Shown here: piece after piece, positions 33,901 through 44,949 of the stretch
How the letters are laid out: each line of letters starts with the position of its first letter
Position numbering within the stretch: position 1 is the stretch's first letter
From: Tragulus kanchil
Taxonomy: Eukaryota > Chordata > Mammalia > Artiodactyla > Tragulidae
Length of the DNA: 64,000 bases
Direction: 5' to 3'
Assembly: GCA_022376925.1 (NCBI GenBank)
Contig: JAIOJX010000032.1
Location: 97,704,794-97,768,793 of the forward strand
Made by a program: the position numbers and the translations under genes
The notes under the pieces: model-generated
What the model was told of the DNA's origin: nothing
Database searches by the model: none
Seen by the model: the letters and a program-made list of their open reading frames with translations, nothing else

Positions 33901-34505
33901 GAGCCAGGAGATCAAGTGCTCTGTAAACTGTGAAAGGTCAGTCCTGGGCAAGGGATTAGGCCTGGATCAAGGTAGCAGCACGCTGGGAATGCCCCCGCTC
34001 CAGGGCTATTTAAAGGCCACCCTCAATCCGGGGAAGCTGCCTGGATTGGCAATTCCCCCCAGAAATGGCCAATAGGGGCCATGCGCGGTGGCCTTTCATC
34101 CTGGCCCAGTCACCAAAATGTCAAGGATTCTTTTCCAGCCACCCTCCTCGCCTCCTCCACTGGGGCAGCATTTATTTACAAGGCCTTCCTCCTTCCAGAG
34201 AGCTGCATGTGGTCTGAGGATTCTTCCTCCGCCTGGAGCTGGCTAATAAGGGCAGCCCATCTGCTGGGGGCTCTAAGAACTTCAGGAACAGGAACCGGGA
34301 GCAGGAGGGGCGGGGGTGGCCTGCCAGGCATGGCCACTGCTTCCTTTGGTCATAGATGGGGACGAGGCAGGAGGGAGGGAAGGAAATAGTCATCTCTCGT
34401 GTAAAACAGACTTGACCTATAAAATCACACAGATTTAGGAAACGTCCATGTCCTTCCATGAACGGAGATTCTTATTGGTAAAGAGGGGTGAGGTGAACCA
34501 GAAGA
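33901..34505. other. Unique, moderately GC-rich sequence
   Basis: Holds the motif cluster described at 34001-34080 and no repeat. A 145-codon plus frame (33638-34075) starts in the duplicated edge and MIR, so it is not coding. Confidence 0.5.
34001..34080 (+). promoter_or_regulatory. TATA-like and CCAAT motif cluster
   Basis: TATTTAAAG at 34007-34015, ATTGG (inverted CCAAT) at 34045-34049 and GGCCAATAGGGG with CCAAT at 34069-34073, all in non-repeat DNA. The order TATA then CCAAT is the reverse of a normal plus-strand promoter, so an enhancer or chance is as likely as a promoter. Confidence 0.2.
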
Positions 34506-34624
34506 AACCAGAGAAGGAAGCTCAAGTTCTGTCAATGTCATTTATTGCGTGAACTTAGCAAAGTCACTTCCCTCTCCCTCCTGGGGCTTTAGTTAATTAG
34601 AATTACCATTTGTTGAATACCTAT

Positions 34625-34813
34625 TGTGGGATCTTAGTTCTCTGACCAGGCATGGAACCTACGCCCCCTGCACTGGAAGTGCAGATTCTTCTTCTTTTTT
34701 GTTTATTACATTTTTTTTTAATTGGATAATTGCTTTACAGAGTTTTGTTGTTTTCTGCCAAACATCAACAGGAAGTGCAGATTCGTAACCACCTAACCAC
34801 CAGAGAAGTCCCG
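34625..34813 (-). mobile_element. CHR-type SINE carrying a nested L1 scrap
   Basis: Antisense GGGATCTTAGTTCTCTGACC and CCACCAGAGAAGTCCC are separated by L1 sequence at 34689-34770. The duplicate is about 35752-35938. Confidence 0.82.
34689..34770 (-). mobile_element. Very short L1 3' end insertion
   Basis: About 80 bp of antisense L1 3' UTR (AATTGGATAATTGCTTTACA, TTCTGCCAAACATCAA). Perfect 14 bp target-site duplication GGAAGTGCAGATTC at 34675-34688 and 34771-34784, so it is a true, extremely truncated retrotransposition event. Confidence 0.88.
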
Positions 34814-34920
34814 ACACTGCATTTTCTATATACGTTTTCAATGTAACACTACAAGCTATACTGAAAGGTGAATATTCTTCCTCTCATGTTACAGTTGATG
34901 CAGGTGAAATAACCTGTCCA

Positions 34921-35504
34921 AGTCATCTAGGATTTGAGCAGAATTGAAACTCCATGCTGTCCAACAGAATCTGTTCTTTTGAGAACTTGAGGGCTGCAAT
35001 CCTCAAGGAATGAACTTCATTATAGAGTCCATTTAGCACAAGGAATGCTGCCTACAGGTTCCTTGTCATAAAGACCCATGGTCTGCTTTTGTGTCTAGAA
35101 GGTTCTGAGAAGTCCTGGAATAAAAGGGCATACCTTTTTGTTTTCAACCAAGAATTTTTCTGGTTAAATTGATCGTCGATCTTTTTTCCTGTAACGTCTA
35201 TTCAGAATCTAAGGAACAAGTACTCCTGAGAGACTCACAGTGGGGAGCTATGATTGAAGCCACATTAAAGGAATTATAGAGTTATCCTACTAACAATAAG
35301 AATTTCAAGAACAGCACCTTTTTAAAACATCTCCAGGGGAGAGACGCTCATTAGCTGGTTAGACAGCTTGCTCCATGGTTGTATAAAACAGTGGTTAGAA
35401 TAGGACTGCCCAATAGAAAGACACTGTGAGCACAGATGAGGCCCTAAATCTTCTAGAGGCTAGGGAAAAAGCTAAAAGAAGCAAGCAAAATTCATTTTAC
35501 TAAT
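34921..35504. other. Unique sequence
   Basis: No repeat or gene recognised. The duplicate is about 36045-36630. Confidence 0.5.
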
Positions 35505-35598
35505 GTATGTGTGCCTGTGCTCAGTTGTGTCTGACTCTTTGTGATGCTAGGGACTGTAGCCTGCCAGGTTTCTCTGTCCATGGAATTCCCAGGCAAGA
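35505..35598 (-). mobile_element. Bov-tA SINE, cut by duplication J
   Basis: Tail half only (GTGTGCCTGTGCTCAGTTG). The missing half is present at 36631-36842. Confidence 0.88.
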
Positions 35599-36630
35599 AA
35601 TTACCCCCAGAGGATTTCATTCCTCTATTGAAAACCAGAGAAGGAAGCTCAAGTTCTGTCAATGTCATTTATTGCGTGAACTTAGCAAAGTCACTTCCCT
35701 CTCCCTCCTGGGGCTTTAGTTAATTAGAATTACCATTTGTTGAATACCTATTGTGGGATCTTAGTTCTCTGACCAGGCATGGAACCTACGCCCCCTGCAC
35801 TGGAAGTGCAGATTCTTCTTCTTTTGTTTATTACATTTTTTTTTAATTGGATAATTGCTTTACAGAGTTTTGTTGTTTTCTGCCAAACATCAACAGGAAG
35901 TGCAGATTCGTAACCACCTAACCACCAGAGAAGTCCCGACACTGCATTTTCTATATACGTTTTCAATGTAACACTACAAGCTATACTGAAAGGTGAATAT
36001 TCTTCCTCTCATGTTACAGTTGATGCAGGTGAAATAACCTGTCCAAGTCATCTAGGATTTGAGCAGAATTGAAACTCCATGCTGTCCAACAGAATCTGTT
36101 CTTTTGAGAACTTGAGGGCTGCAATCCTCAAGGAATGAACTTCATTATAGAGTCCATTTAGCACAAGGAATGCTGCCTACAGGTTCCTTGTCATAAAGAC
36201 CCATGGTCTGCTTTTGTGTCTAGAAGGTTCTGAGAAGTCCTGGAATAAAAGGGCATACCTTTTTGTTTTCAACCAAGAATTTTTCTGGTTAAATTGATCG
36301 TCGATCTTTTTTCCTGTAACGTCTATTCAGAATCTAAGGAACAAGTACTCCTGAGAGACTCACAGTGGGGAGCTATGATTGAAGCCACATTAAAGGAATT
36401 ATAGAGTTATCCTACTAACAATAAGAATTTCAAGAACAGCACCTTTTTAAAACATCTCCAGGGGAGAGACGCTCATTAGCTGGTTAGACAGCTTGCTCCA
36501 TGGTTGTATAAAACAGTGGTTAGAATAGGACTGCCCAATAGAAAGACACTGTGAGCACAGATGAGGCCCTAAATCTTCTAGAGGCTAGGGGAAAAAGCTA
36601 AAAAGAAGCAAGCAAAATTCATTTTACTAA

Positions 36631-36842
36631 TGTATGTGTGCCTGTGCTCAGTTGTGTCTGACTCTTTGTGATGCTAGGGACTGTAGCCTGCCAGGTTTCT
36701 CTGTCCATGGAATTCCCAGGCAAGAATACTAGAGTGGGTTGCCATTCCCTTCTCCAGGGGACCTTCCTGACCCAGGGATCGAACCCAGATCTCCTGTGTT
36801 GCAGGCAAGTTCTTTACCAGCTGAGCCACCAAGGGAGTCTCT
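36631..36842 (-). mobile_element. Bov-tA SINE, complete
   Basis: TGTGTGCCTGTGCTCAGTTG through CCAGGGATCGAACCCAGATC to GAGCCACCAAGGGAGTCT. Confidence 0.92.
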
Positions 36843-37199
36843 CAACACTAAAATGCTATATAAATGCAAGGCCTCTTTCTCCTGACTCCTACTGGGACAA
36901 ATTTCCAGTCACCCAGGGTTTAAATAATCTCACACCCGCTTATTTTACATTAAATCTACAGGCACCTGATAATCCAGTGCCAGGCCTGGGGCAACTCCTT
37001 CTTTCTGCTCCCCGAGTCTCTGTTTCCCCATATATCAAATATAGATTTGAGTTTTCTCTCATTCAGTCCCTTCCTACCTCTTTTTATCTGATAGCCCTTT
37101 CTCGGTCTTCTGACCCAATTTCCCTTTAAACTACATCTCAATTAGAATTCTGGCATGGGTATAGCCTCCCATATACCATACCAATGAGCATTTTCCCAG
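36843..37199. other. Unique sequence
   Basis: MIR-like hints near 36980 (CAACTCCTTCTTTCTGCTCC) only. A 153-codon plus frame, 36668-37129, is SINE read-through in its first third and anonymous after. Confidence 0.45.
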
Positions 37200-37440
37200 A
37201 ATTTGCCACATACCAGCTATGGTGTGCTAAGAGCCTTATATATATATATATATAGCATCTCATTTAATCTTTTCCACGCCTTAGTGAAGTAAGCACTGTT
37301 ATTATTATTCCCTTTTATAATTGTGGAAACTGAGGCATCGAGTGGCTGAGTCATGGGTCACATGCCTAATAAGGAGAACAGCTGGCACTTCCCAGCCAGG
37401 CCCTTCTCCCAGCTCCCTGATCCCAAGCTCTGAAGGTCCA
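37200..37440 (+). mobile_element. MIR
   Basis: CATCTCATTTAATCTTTTCC, AGTAAGCACTGTTATTATTA and GTGGAAACTGAGGCATCGAG. A (TA)n run interrupts the 5' side. Confidence 0.82.
37237..37254. repeat. (TA)9 run
   Basis: Uninterrupted TA dinucleotides, 18 bases. Confidence 0.95.
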
Positions 37441-39559
37441 ACCAGGCCTCCAATAACTAACCAAGGAACTGGTGAAGCTGCTTCTTGCCTTTTGTGGTGG
37501 TGGTGGTGATTGCTGCTAAAACCCACAGAGCCACCTCCTTCTGTTTTGCAGAGGAAGGAATTATTGTCACACTCTCCTCACTAAGGAAGTCCTGTTCTTT
37601 ACCAGTCAACTTTCCTCCCATCCCCTTGACCTTTCGGGGAAGGGGCTGAAGCCCCAGAAGGCTCTGGAGGAGACCCAAGGAGCTCAGGATGCCTGTCTAG
37701 GGCACGGGTATTTTTAGAGTTGGCTGCACTGTTTACAAGGAAGCCAGTCCCTGGAGCCTTCCCTCTCTCTGGGGGGTGCGGGGAGTACTGGCTGCCAGCC
37801 CCACCTGCCACCCGCTCTAGCCCTTCCCCACTTCACTCCTGACTGCCCCTCTCCTGTCCTCTGTGTCGGGGGGGACTCTCTGTGTCTGTGAGCACGCTGT
37901 CATTATTGCCCTGGGGGACAATAGAGCAGAGCCGCAGTCTGTGGCCCTGAACCCCTCCTGGCCCTGGAGAGACCAAGAAGCTGCCATCAATTGGGAACAG
38001 GGGACTGGCAGCTGGCGATGGACCAGAAATCCTGCAAGTGGACACTTCTCCTCTGAAATGATAGTTTAGAGCCTTGCTCATGCAGGCCTTCTGAAAGCAA
38101 AGACCTGGGAACTTCCAAGAGGTTGGGTGTAGGGGATGATGAGACCACAGACCACGGCTCCAGCTCTTACCATGTACTCAAGGGGCTCTGAACTGTGACA
38201 AGTCACTCCTCCGACCCAGTCCTCTTTTCTGCTGCTACAGAGTGTGGAGGGCTCAGATGGTGGGGCTCCCCAGTCACTGAATGGATGTCTGAACCTCCTC
38301 CATGACTCACTGAAGATTCCTAGGCCCCCTGGGGGATGCTGATGGCATTAAATTTGATAGCAGAGTGAACATCGCAGGCATGCACTACATAGGACCATTG
38401 GTAATAAGTCCATACCTCTAGCACTTTAACAGTGTCCAGCACAAAATCAGGTCTGAGTCATGGGTCACATGCCTAATAAGGAGAACAGCTGGCACTTCCC
38501 AGCCAGGCCCTTCTCCCAGCTCCCTGATCCCAAGCTCTGAAGGTCCAACCAGGCCTCCAATAACTAACCAAGGAACTGGTGAAGCTGCTTCTTGCCTTTT
38601 GTGGTGGTGGTGGTGATTGCTGCTAAAACCCACAGAGCCACCTCCTTCTGTTTTGCAGAGGAAGGAATTATTGTCACACTCTCCTCACTAAGGAAGTCCT
38701 GTTCTTTACCAGTCAACTTTCCTCCCATCCCCTTGACCTTTCGGGGAAGGGGCTGAAGCCCCAGAAGGCTCTGGAGGAGACCCAAGGAGCTCAGGATGCC
38801 TGTCTAGGGCACGGGTATTTTTAGAGTTGGCTGCACTGTTTACAAGGAAGCCAGTCCCTGGAGCCTTCCCTCTCTCTGGGGTGGGGGGAGTACTGGCTGC
38901 CAGCCCCACCTGCCACCCGCTCTAGCCCTACCCCACTTCACTCCTGACTGCCCCTCTCCTGTCCTCTGTGTCGGGGGGGACTCTCTGTGTCTGTGAGCAC
39001 GCTGTCATTATTGCCCTGGGGGACAATAGAGCAGAGCCGCAGTCTGTGGCCCTGAACCCCTCCTGGCCCTGGAGAGACCAAGAAGCTGCCATCAATTGGG
39101 AACAGGGGACTGGCAGCTGACGATGGACCAGAAATCCTGCAAGTGGACACTTCTCCTCTGAAATGATAGTTTAGAGCCTTGCTCATGCAGGCCTTCTGAA
39201 AGCAAAGACCTGGGAACTTCCAAGAGGTTGGGTGTAGGGGATGATGAGACCACAGACCACGGCTCCAGCTCTTACCATGTACTCAAGGGGCTCTGAACTG
39301 TGACAAGTCACTCCTCCGACCCAGTCCTCTTTTCTGCTGCTACAGAGTGTGGAGGGCTCAGATGGTGGGGCTCCCCAGTCACTGAATGGATGTCTGAACC
39401 TCCTCCATGACTCACTGAAGATTCCTAGGCCCCCTGGGGGATGCTGATGGCATTAAATTTGATAGCAGAGTGAACATCGCAGGCATGCACTACATAGGAC
39501 CATTGGTAATAAGTCCATACCTCTAGCACTTTAACAGTGTCCAGCACAAAATCAGGTCT
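37346..39559. repeat. Tandem duplication K (period 1,107 bp)
   Basis: Copy 1 is 37346-38453 and copy 2 is 38453-39559, with a clean join at AGGTCT/GAGTCA. Differences seen are GGGGGGTGCGGGG/GGGGTGGGGG, CTTCCCC/CTACCCC and CTGGCGATGG/CTGACGATGG. Confidence 0.95.
37441..38453. other. Unique, fairly GC-rich sequence
   Basis: Includes a (GTG)n run at 37492-37509, repeated near 38600. No transposable element. Short frames on both strands are unremarkable. The duplicate is to 39559. Confidence 0.5.
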
Positions 39560-39570
39560 CCACAAGGGAT

Positions 39571-39656
39571 GTGCATGTGTGTGTTAGCTCAGTTGTGTCT
39601 GACTCTTTGCATCTGATAGACTAGTGTGCCAGGCTCTTCTGTTCAAGGGACTCTCT
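39571..39656 (-). mobile_element. Bov-tA tail fragment
   Basis: GTTAGCTCAGTTGTGTCTGA and GTGCCAGGCTCTTCTGTTCA, antisense, truncated. Confidence 0.78.
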
Positions 39657-40714
39657 ACTGGGGATGCTTTCCTTTATTCTTATAGCTTAGGGTTGTTTCA
39701 CCTCGAAGTCTATAGAAACCTGCCCTCTAACGATGCTTTCTTAAAAACTAAGTGTTTATTCCTTCTCCCCCAGCCCTGTGCCCCTGTCCCCCTGAGGCTC
39801 AGGAGTCTCACAGCAGACAGTGGAAGTGCCTTTTCTGAGTCTCAGTCCTGGGATTTCCCAGGCAGGCTGTACATCTGTACCCCTCCGCACCGGCTCTTCA
39901 GGTGCATCCTCCAAACCCAGGGCGGCTGAAGCTGTCCCTGGTAAGCTGGTCTTCCCTGGAGGGTCTGACCCCAAGTTGGCAGGGCTGGTGGGAAGCTGGG
40001 CCCGGGTAGCCCAGCCCTCACCCAAGCCGCCAAGGGATGTGGATGTAAAGATGACAAGGCCTCCAGGCCTCTTAGAAGAAGTGTCAGCCTCCTCTGTCCC
40101 TTGGGCAGGCCGGACTTCTCCTCCAGTACCTGGAACAGGTTCAGGGCTTGTTACTAGAGCCAGCTGATCTCCCATCATGCTTCCTTCTCTTCCCTGCTCC
40201 ATCCTACTCTGCCCCTTCTCTTTCCCACTTCCCCTCCCCGTCCTTCTCCTTCCTCCTCTTCCTTCTCCTCTTCCTCTCCTCCACAGCGGTGCTTTTGACA
40301 CAAGTGATGGCCCACTATCCTGCTGAGGGGAGAAGCTGCAGCAAGGGGAGAGCAATTGACTCCCCTCTGAGGCCTCATGCCTCCTCCTCCTCCAGACCTG
40401 CCCCAAGGACATCCTAGCGGCCTCTGATGGCCCAGGCACTGGGCCCACCCTCAGAAGCGTGACCAGGAGAGCACACCATGGGCCAATTACCCCAGTGAGC
40501 TGGGGTCAGGGTGGCCCTCCTAATTGATTGGAGAAGTTGTGTATTAAAAAGGTGCCACCTCTGACCACCTTCTCTACTCTCCTGAGGTCCTGCGTTCACA
40601 CTTTCTCTCACGTCATTTTACTGGCACATAGGTGCCACTTCTGAGAAGGTGGTTACAGAAAGAAGTAGCCCACTTAGGTCCCCTTCCCCTGACCAGCTTA
40701 TTTAAACCCTGAAA
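39657..40714. other. Unique GC-rich sequence with a pyrimidine tract
   Basis: Contains the tract at 40181-40283. The 230-codon minus frame 39756-40448 is the longest frame here outside repeats, but it is Gly/Glu/Arg-rich from the tract and shows no domain, so I do not annotate it. Confidence 0.5.
40181..40283. repeat. Pyrimidine-rich tract
   Basis: About 100 bases, nearly all C and T (TTCCTCCTCTTCCTTCTCCT type), ending at CTCCACAG. This resembles a polypyrimidine tract plus AG acceptor, but no exon follows that I can support. Confidence 0.85.
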
Positions 40715-40928
40715 GGGCTTCCCAAATGGCGCTAGAACCCTCCTGCTAATGCAGGAGACGTAAGAGATGCCTGAATTGGGAAGATCCCCTGCAGGAAAGT
40801 ATGACAATCCACTTCAGTATCCTTGCCTGGATAATTCCGTGGACAGAGGAACTTGGTGGGCTATGTATGGTTCACAGGGTCATGAAGAGTCAGACACAAC
40901 TGAAGTGACTTCGCACACATGCATGCAC
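40715..40928 (+). mobile_element. Bov-tA SINE, diverged
   Basis: GGGCTTCCCAAATGGCGCTA head and AGTCAGACACAACTGAAGTG tail. The CAGGTT B-box is lost. Confidence 0.87.
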
Positions 40929-41393
40929 AAACCTGAAAGAGTAATGGTGCCAGCTGGCAAAGGTTGACAGGTGTGTAAGGAACTGGCAAGGGAGAAGGCT
41001 GGGAGAGTAGGCTGGAGACCCAGGATTGGACCTTCCGGCCAGGAGCCCTGACTAGCAGTCATCGCCCCTCTCATCCTGCATCAGGGACCTCAGCAAGGAC
41101 GTCAGGCTGGGCTGCGAGATGGAGAGATCACCAGCAGGGAGACCTCCTGGGACACAGCAACACTTCTTGCCCCTTGAATCTCCTCAATCCCTAATCCTTC
41201 CTTCTAAGCCCCCTAGACTTGGCAAAACCAAAACGTTCTCAAGGATGTGCTCATTCTCAACCCTCTTCCTCACCCACCTTCTGCTCCTTACTGGCTGGTA
41301 ACCTCACACAATTCCTTTAGCTTCTGTGGCTTGATCTCCTTGACCTGTAAATCAGAGAAAGCACGTGCATGTGTGCATATGTGTGTGCACGAG

Positions 41394-41436
<43 letters not shown>

Positions 41437-42189
41437 TGGGTTGTTATGAAGCTGAAGTAAATAAGATGGTGTGGAAGGAAGCCCTCTGAAAAGCACACAG
41501 CGTTCCCTGTCCTTCCTCACCGCCCTCAGCTGCTATTCCCATTCCAGAAGGGAAATCCTCGCCCGGAAAGCCCTGCTCACACTGGCACAGGGCCCAGGGC
41601 GGGCGCCCCTGCAGAGTCTGGGTCTCTCCCTTCCCATTTCCCTTGTTGATTCCAGTGCAACTGTTGTTGCACTGGACAGGCAGATGGACAGGCCATTCTC
41701 TGGGCTCAGCGCACTGCCAGCCTCAGGTCCTGCCTGGGCTGCTTAGGCTCTGAGACTGGTATTGAGGACCCCGGGGGAGGCTCAGAGGGCCTCTGCCCAG
41801 ATGGACAGGGAGCACAGGTGTCTCTACAGAGCTGGACCAGGGCTCCTTATGTTCAAGGGGCAGTTCAGAAATGACCTGTTGCCTCTACAGAGGCCTTCTG
41901 GCAAGAGGAAGAGGTGAACATGGGGAGGTGATTCAAGCCGGGAAAAGAGGGGTTACATGGGAGAAGCAGAAATCCCAGGAAGGGGGCTGAGCTCTTGCGA
42001 AGGTAGAGAGGTGTGGGCCAGTGGAGGGCTCCCCTGCACGCAGCCGCCTACCTGTTCATGATGCTCTTCTGTTTGGCCCTTCTGTTGTCTCCTCCAGCAC
42101 GCCCATATCTTCTCCAGTCCTAGAGAGATTGGAATTGATAGCCTTTTCCAGCCTGGGCTCATTAATACAGCTTCCTGACTGTTCTTTCC
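40929..42189. other. Unique sequence, about 1.2 kb
   Basis: Apart from the AC repeat at 41397 I recognise nothing. Moderately GC-rich, with no supported gene. Confidence 0.5.
41397..41434. repeat. (AC)n microsatellite
   Basis: About 19 perfect AC units, preceded by a TG/CA-alternating region from 41365 (GTGCATGTGTGCATATGTG). Confidence 0.97.
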
Positions 42190-42860
42190 TCCCGTTCCCC
42201 CTCCTTTGATTATCTTCCTAGCATGCAGAGCTGATGATGACATGTTTCTCTCCTGCTTAAATCCATTAAAACTCCTCACCACCTGCATCTTAGAACCTAG
42301 TACCCTCCATGGTCTCACCCCAGCATTATTAATATGTCTTCTGTCTCCTTTCCCACCAAACCTACACAGACTCTGAGTTCTTGCCACACTGTTCACAGGG
42401 GTCTCATGGCAAGAATACTGAAGTGATTTGACATTCCCTCTTCTGGCAGACCAGGTTTTGCCAGAGCTATTCACTATGACCCATCTGTCTTGGGTGGTCC
42501 TGCATGCTGTGTCATAGCTTCGTTGAGCTCTGTAAGCCCCATTGCCACGAAAAGGCAGTGAAATCACTGACTCAGTGGACATGAGTCTGAGCAAGCTCTG
42601 AGAGATAGTGAAGGACAGGGAAGCCTGGCGTGCTGCCATCCATGGGGTCACAATGAATTCGACACGACTGGGTGATTGAATAGCAACAACAACTTGCCAC
42701 ACTAAGCTTTAGTTTCCCTGATGAGGCATACTACCTCAGGTTGCCTGAGGTGCATTCCTGGAGCCCCCGTCACCCCAATTTCCCTGGTTAGGCCAACCCC
42801 TTCCTCAGAACACAGCTAAGCAGTCACCTTGTCTAGAAAGTTTCTCCTGAGCCCACCTCT
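42190..42860 (+). mobile_element. L2 3' region split by BovB
   Basis: CTCTCCTGCTTAAATCCATT, ACTCCTCACCACCTGCATCT and CTTGCCACACT read as L2. They resume after the BovB with CTAAGCTTTAGTTTCCCTG and AAAGTTTCTCCTGAGCCC. Confidence 0.68.
42391..42692 (+). mobile_element. 5'-truncated BovB LINE end
   Basis: Ends with CTCAGTGGACATGAGTCTGA, AGTGAAGGACAGGGAAGCC and a TAGCAACAACAA tail. Perfect 11 bp target duplication CTTGCCACACT at 42380-42390 and 42693-42703. Confidence 0.88.
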
Positions 42861-43093
42861 GTGCTCTGGGAACCCACCATGTGTGTACCTCTAGCAGCGA
42901 GGTTCTTAAGCTAGGGTCAGAATCAGGAACATTGTGAGCTCCAGTCGGGGAGAACAATTGCATGTTTATATTCACTCCCATCTGCCAAAAATGTAACATT
43001 TCCTTTGGTTACGAATGGAGAGTCAAATCACAATGATATCTGCTGTGCCTGTCATTTAATCACAAAAAGTCAAATATATTTTCATATCACTTT
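42861..43093. other. Unique sequence
   Basis: No gene or repeat recognised. Confidence 0.4.
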
Positions 43094-43103
43094 AGAGTTC
43101 TGG

Positions 43104-43288
43104 TGGGCTTCCCTGGTGGCTCAGCTGGTAAAGAGTCGGCCTGCAATGCAAGAGACCTGGATTCAATCTCTGGGTAATCCTTTCTCCCCTGGAGAAGGCT
43201 ACCCACTCTAATATTCTTATCTTGAGAATTCCATGGCTCATCCATGGGTCGCAAAGAGTCAGACACACAACTGAGCGACTTCCACTTA
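43104..43288 (+). mobile_element. Bov-tA SINE
   Basis: TGGGCTTCCCTGGTGGCTCA head. Perfect 10 bp target duplication AGAGTTCTGG at 43094-43103 and 43289-43298. Confidence 0.93.
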
Positions 43289-43298
43289 AGAGTTCTGG

Positions 43299-43523
43299 CA
43301 GATCATCTCATACTCACCAATGAAACTGACAAACCTATAGATGTGATTATTTAATGTGTCAATAAAGACGTCTACTCATGAATCATACCACTTTGATTTT
43401 TCCTATACATTTTGTTAATTCTTTAAAAAATAATTGCCTTCCTTTGCAATCATATATGTCTTCCATTATGCATTTTTTTTGATTTTTTACATTATGCATT
43501 TTAAAATGTAACTCTGAGAAGAG
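43299..43523. other. Unique AT-rich sequence
   Basis: Nothing recognised. Confidence 0.4.
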
Positions 43524-43860
43524 GTCCAGGAGCTTCACCAGACTGCCTGTGGGCTTCCTGCCATGAAATAATTACTCTTTCTTCAGCAGAAACTTGTAAC
43601 TCTCTCCACTGGGACTGTTGACTTCTCTTGTCCATTTCTATCAACTTAAAATCAAGAACCCTTTTCTTACCTGCAAGTCTTCATATAGTCATGGCACTTA
43701 GCATATGCCAAGACACATGTTTTTTGAATGAGGAAATAAATAAGTACAAAAAGGAAGGAAGGAAGGGAGTAAATTTGATCTTCAGAGAACATCTGCATCT
43801 CCCTACATCTGGGACTCCCTCCCAGATATCTCTAAGGCTTGCTGCCTTCCACCTTTATGG

Positions 43861-44069
43861 GTGCATGTTAAGCTACTTCAGTTGTGTCTGACTCTTTGCA
43901 GCCCTATGGCCTGACTCGTCTATCCATGGGATTCTCCAGGCAAGGATACTAGAGTGGGTCGCCACTCCCTACTCCACGGGATCATCCCGACCCAGGGATC
44001 AAACCCGTGTCTCCTGTCGCTCCTGCACTACAGGTGGATTCTTTACCACTAAACCACTGGGGAAGTCCT
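43861..44069 (-). mobile_element. Bov-tA SINE
   Basis: GTGCATGTTAAGCTACTTCA to CCACTGGGGAAGTCCT, full length antisense. Confidence 0.92.
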
Positions 44070-44079
44070 CACCTTTTTA

Positions 44080-44460
44080 TCTTTGCTCTAATGTCACCTT
44101 CTCAGTGAGACCCTCCATAGCACCACATTTGAAGTTACTAGAATCACTGTTTTAGAGCTCTCTGTCCTTTGCTGCTTTGTCCTTTTATCACCATCTGACA
44201 TACCACACTTTTCTGATTTTTTTTTTTTCACTCACTGACTGCCTGTATTCCCTTAATATTGGGTCAGTCTAAAAGTTTGTTCAGATTTTTCCATAAGATT
44301 TTACAGGAAAACCCGAATGATTTTTTTCTTTCCTGATTCAATAGAATATAAGTTCCATGAAGGCAGACATCCTTATCCTATTCATTCATTTCTGTGTCTC
44401 TGGCACCTGAAACAGTACCTAACAGGTAACGAGCATTCAGTAAATATTTGTTGGATGGGT
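44080..44460 (+). mobile_element. L2 3' end split by a mini-mariner
   Basis: GCTCTAATGTCACCTTCTCA, TATAAGTTCCATGAAGGCAG and GCATTCAGTAAATATTTGTT are the classic L2 3' order. The duplicate is about 45169-45549. Confidence 0.85.
44257..44343. mobile_element. Mini-mariner palindromic MITE (copy 1)
   Basis: 87 bp from TATTGGGTCAG to CTGATTCAATA, the ends being inverted repeats with TA target sites. The inner arms (GTTCAGATTTTTCC and GGAAAACCCGAATGA) also pair. Matches my memory of mariner-derived short elements common in ruminants. Confidence 0.85.
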
Positions 44461-44949
44461 GGATGGAAGCAAGCAAGCAGTGAAGGCCAGTAAGTTGAAT
44501 TCATCCCCGTTCTGCAGATGGGGGAGGCAAAGCTGGGAGAGATTAGGGACCCAGGTCACACAAGGAGTTGAGCAGAGCTGAATGGATGTGAGAGGGTAGT
44601 GGGAAGAAGCATGGGTTGTCCAGGAGCTTCACCAGACTGCTTTGGGCCCATGAAATAATTACTCTTTCTTCAGCAGAAACTTGTAACTCTCTCTCCACTG
44701 GGACTGTTGACTTCTCTTGTCCATTTCTATCAACTTAAAATCAAGAACCCTTTTCTTACCTGCAAGTCTTCATATAGTCATGGCACTTAGCATATGCCAA
44801 GACACATGTTTTTTGAATGAGGAAATAAATAAGTACAAAAAGGAAGGAAGGAAGGGAGTAAATTTGATCTTCAGAGAACATCTGCATCTCCCTACATCTG
44901 GGACTCCCTCCCAGATATCTCTAAGGCTTGCTGCCTTCCACCTTTATGG

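Larger units (their letters stand above)
34600..34920 (+). mobile_element. MIR interrupted by a SINE
   Basis: ATTACCATTTGTTGAATACC before and ACTGAAAGGTGAATATTCTT and TTACAGTTGATGCAGGTG after belong to one worn MIR. The duplicate is near 35726-36044. Confidence 0.6.
34506..36726. repeat. Tandem duplication J (period about 1,124-1,126 bp)
   Basis: Copy 1 is 34506-35598 and copy 2 is 35632-36726. Copy 1 stops mid Bov-tA at GGCAAGAA. The filler 35599-35631 (GAGGATTTCATTCCTCTATT) is a degraded form of the true SINE continuation (GAGTGGGTTGCCATTCCCTT). A TTCTTTTTTG run is two bases shorter in copy 2. Confidence 0.95.

Noticed and set aside
39756..40448. 230-codon minus-strand open frame
   Set aside because: Its composition (Gly, Glu, Arg, Ser, Pro runs) follows the pyrimidine tract and GC content. 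No domain, signal or homology is recognised, and plus-strand frames overlap it. Vertebrate genes rarely lie in one such exon without other support.
41953..42702. 249-codon minus-strand frame
   Set aside because: About a third is antisense BovB and L2. The rest is anonymous and lacks any domain.
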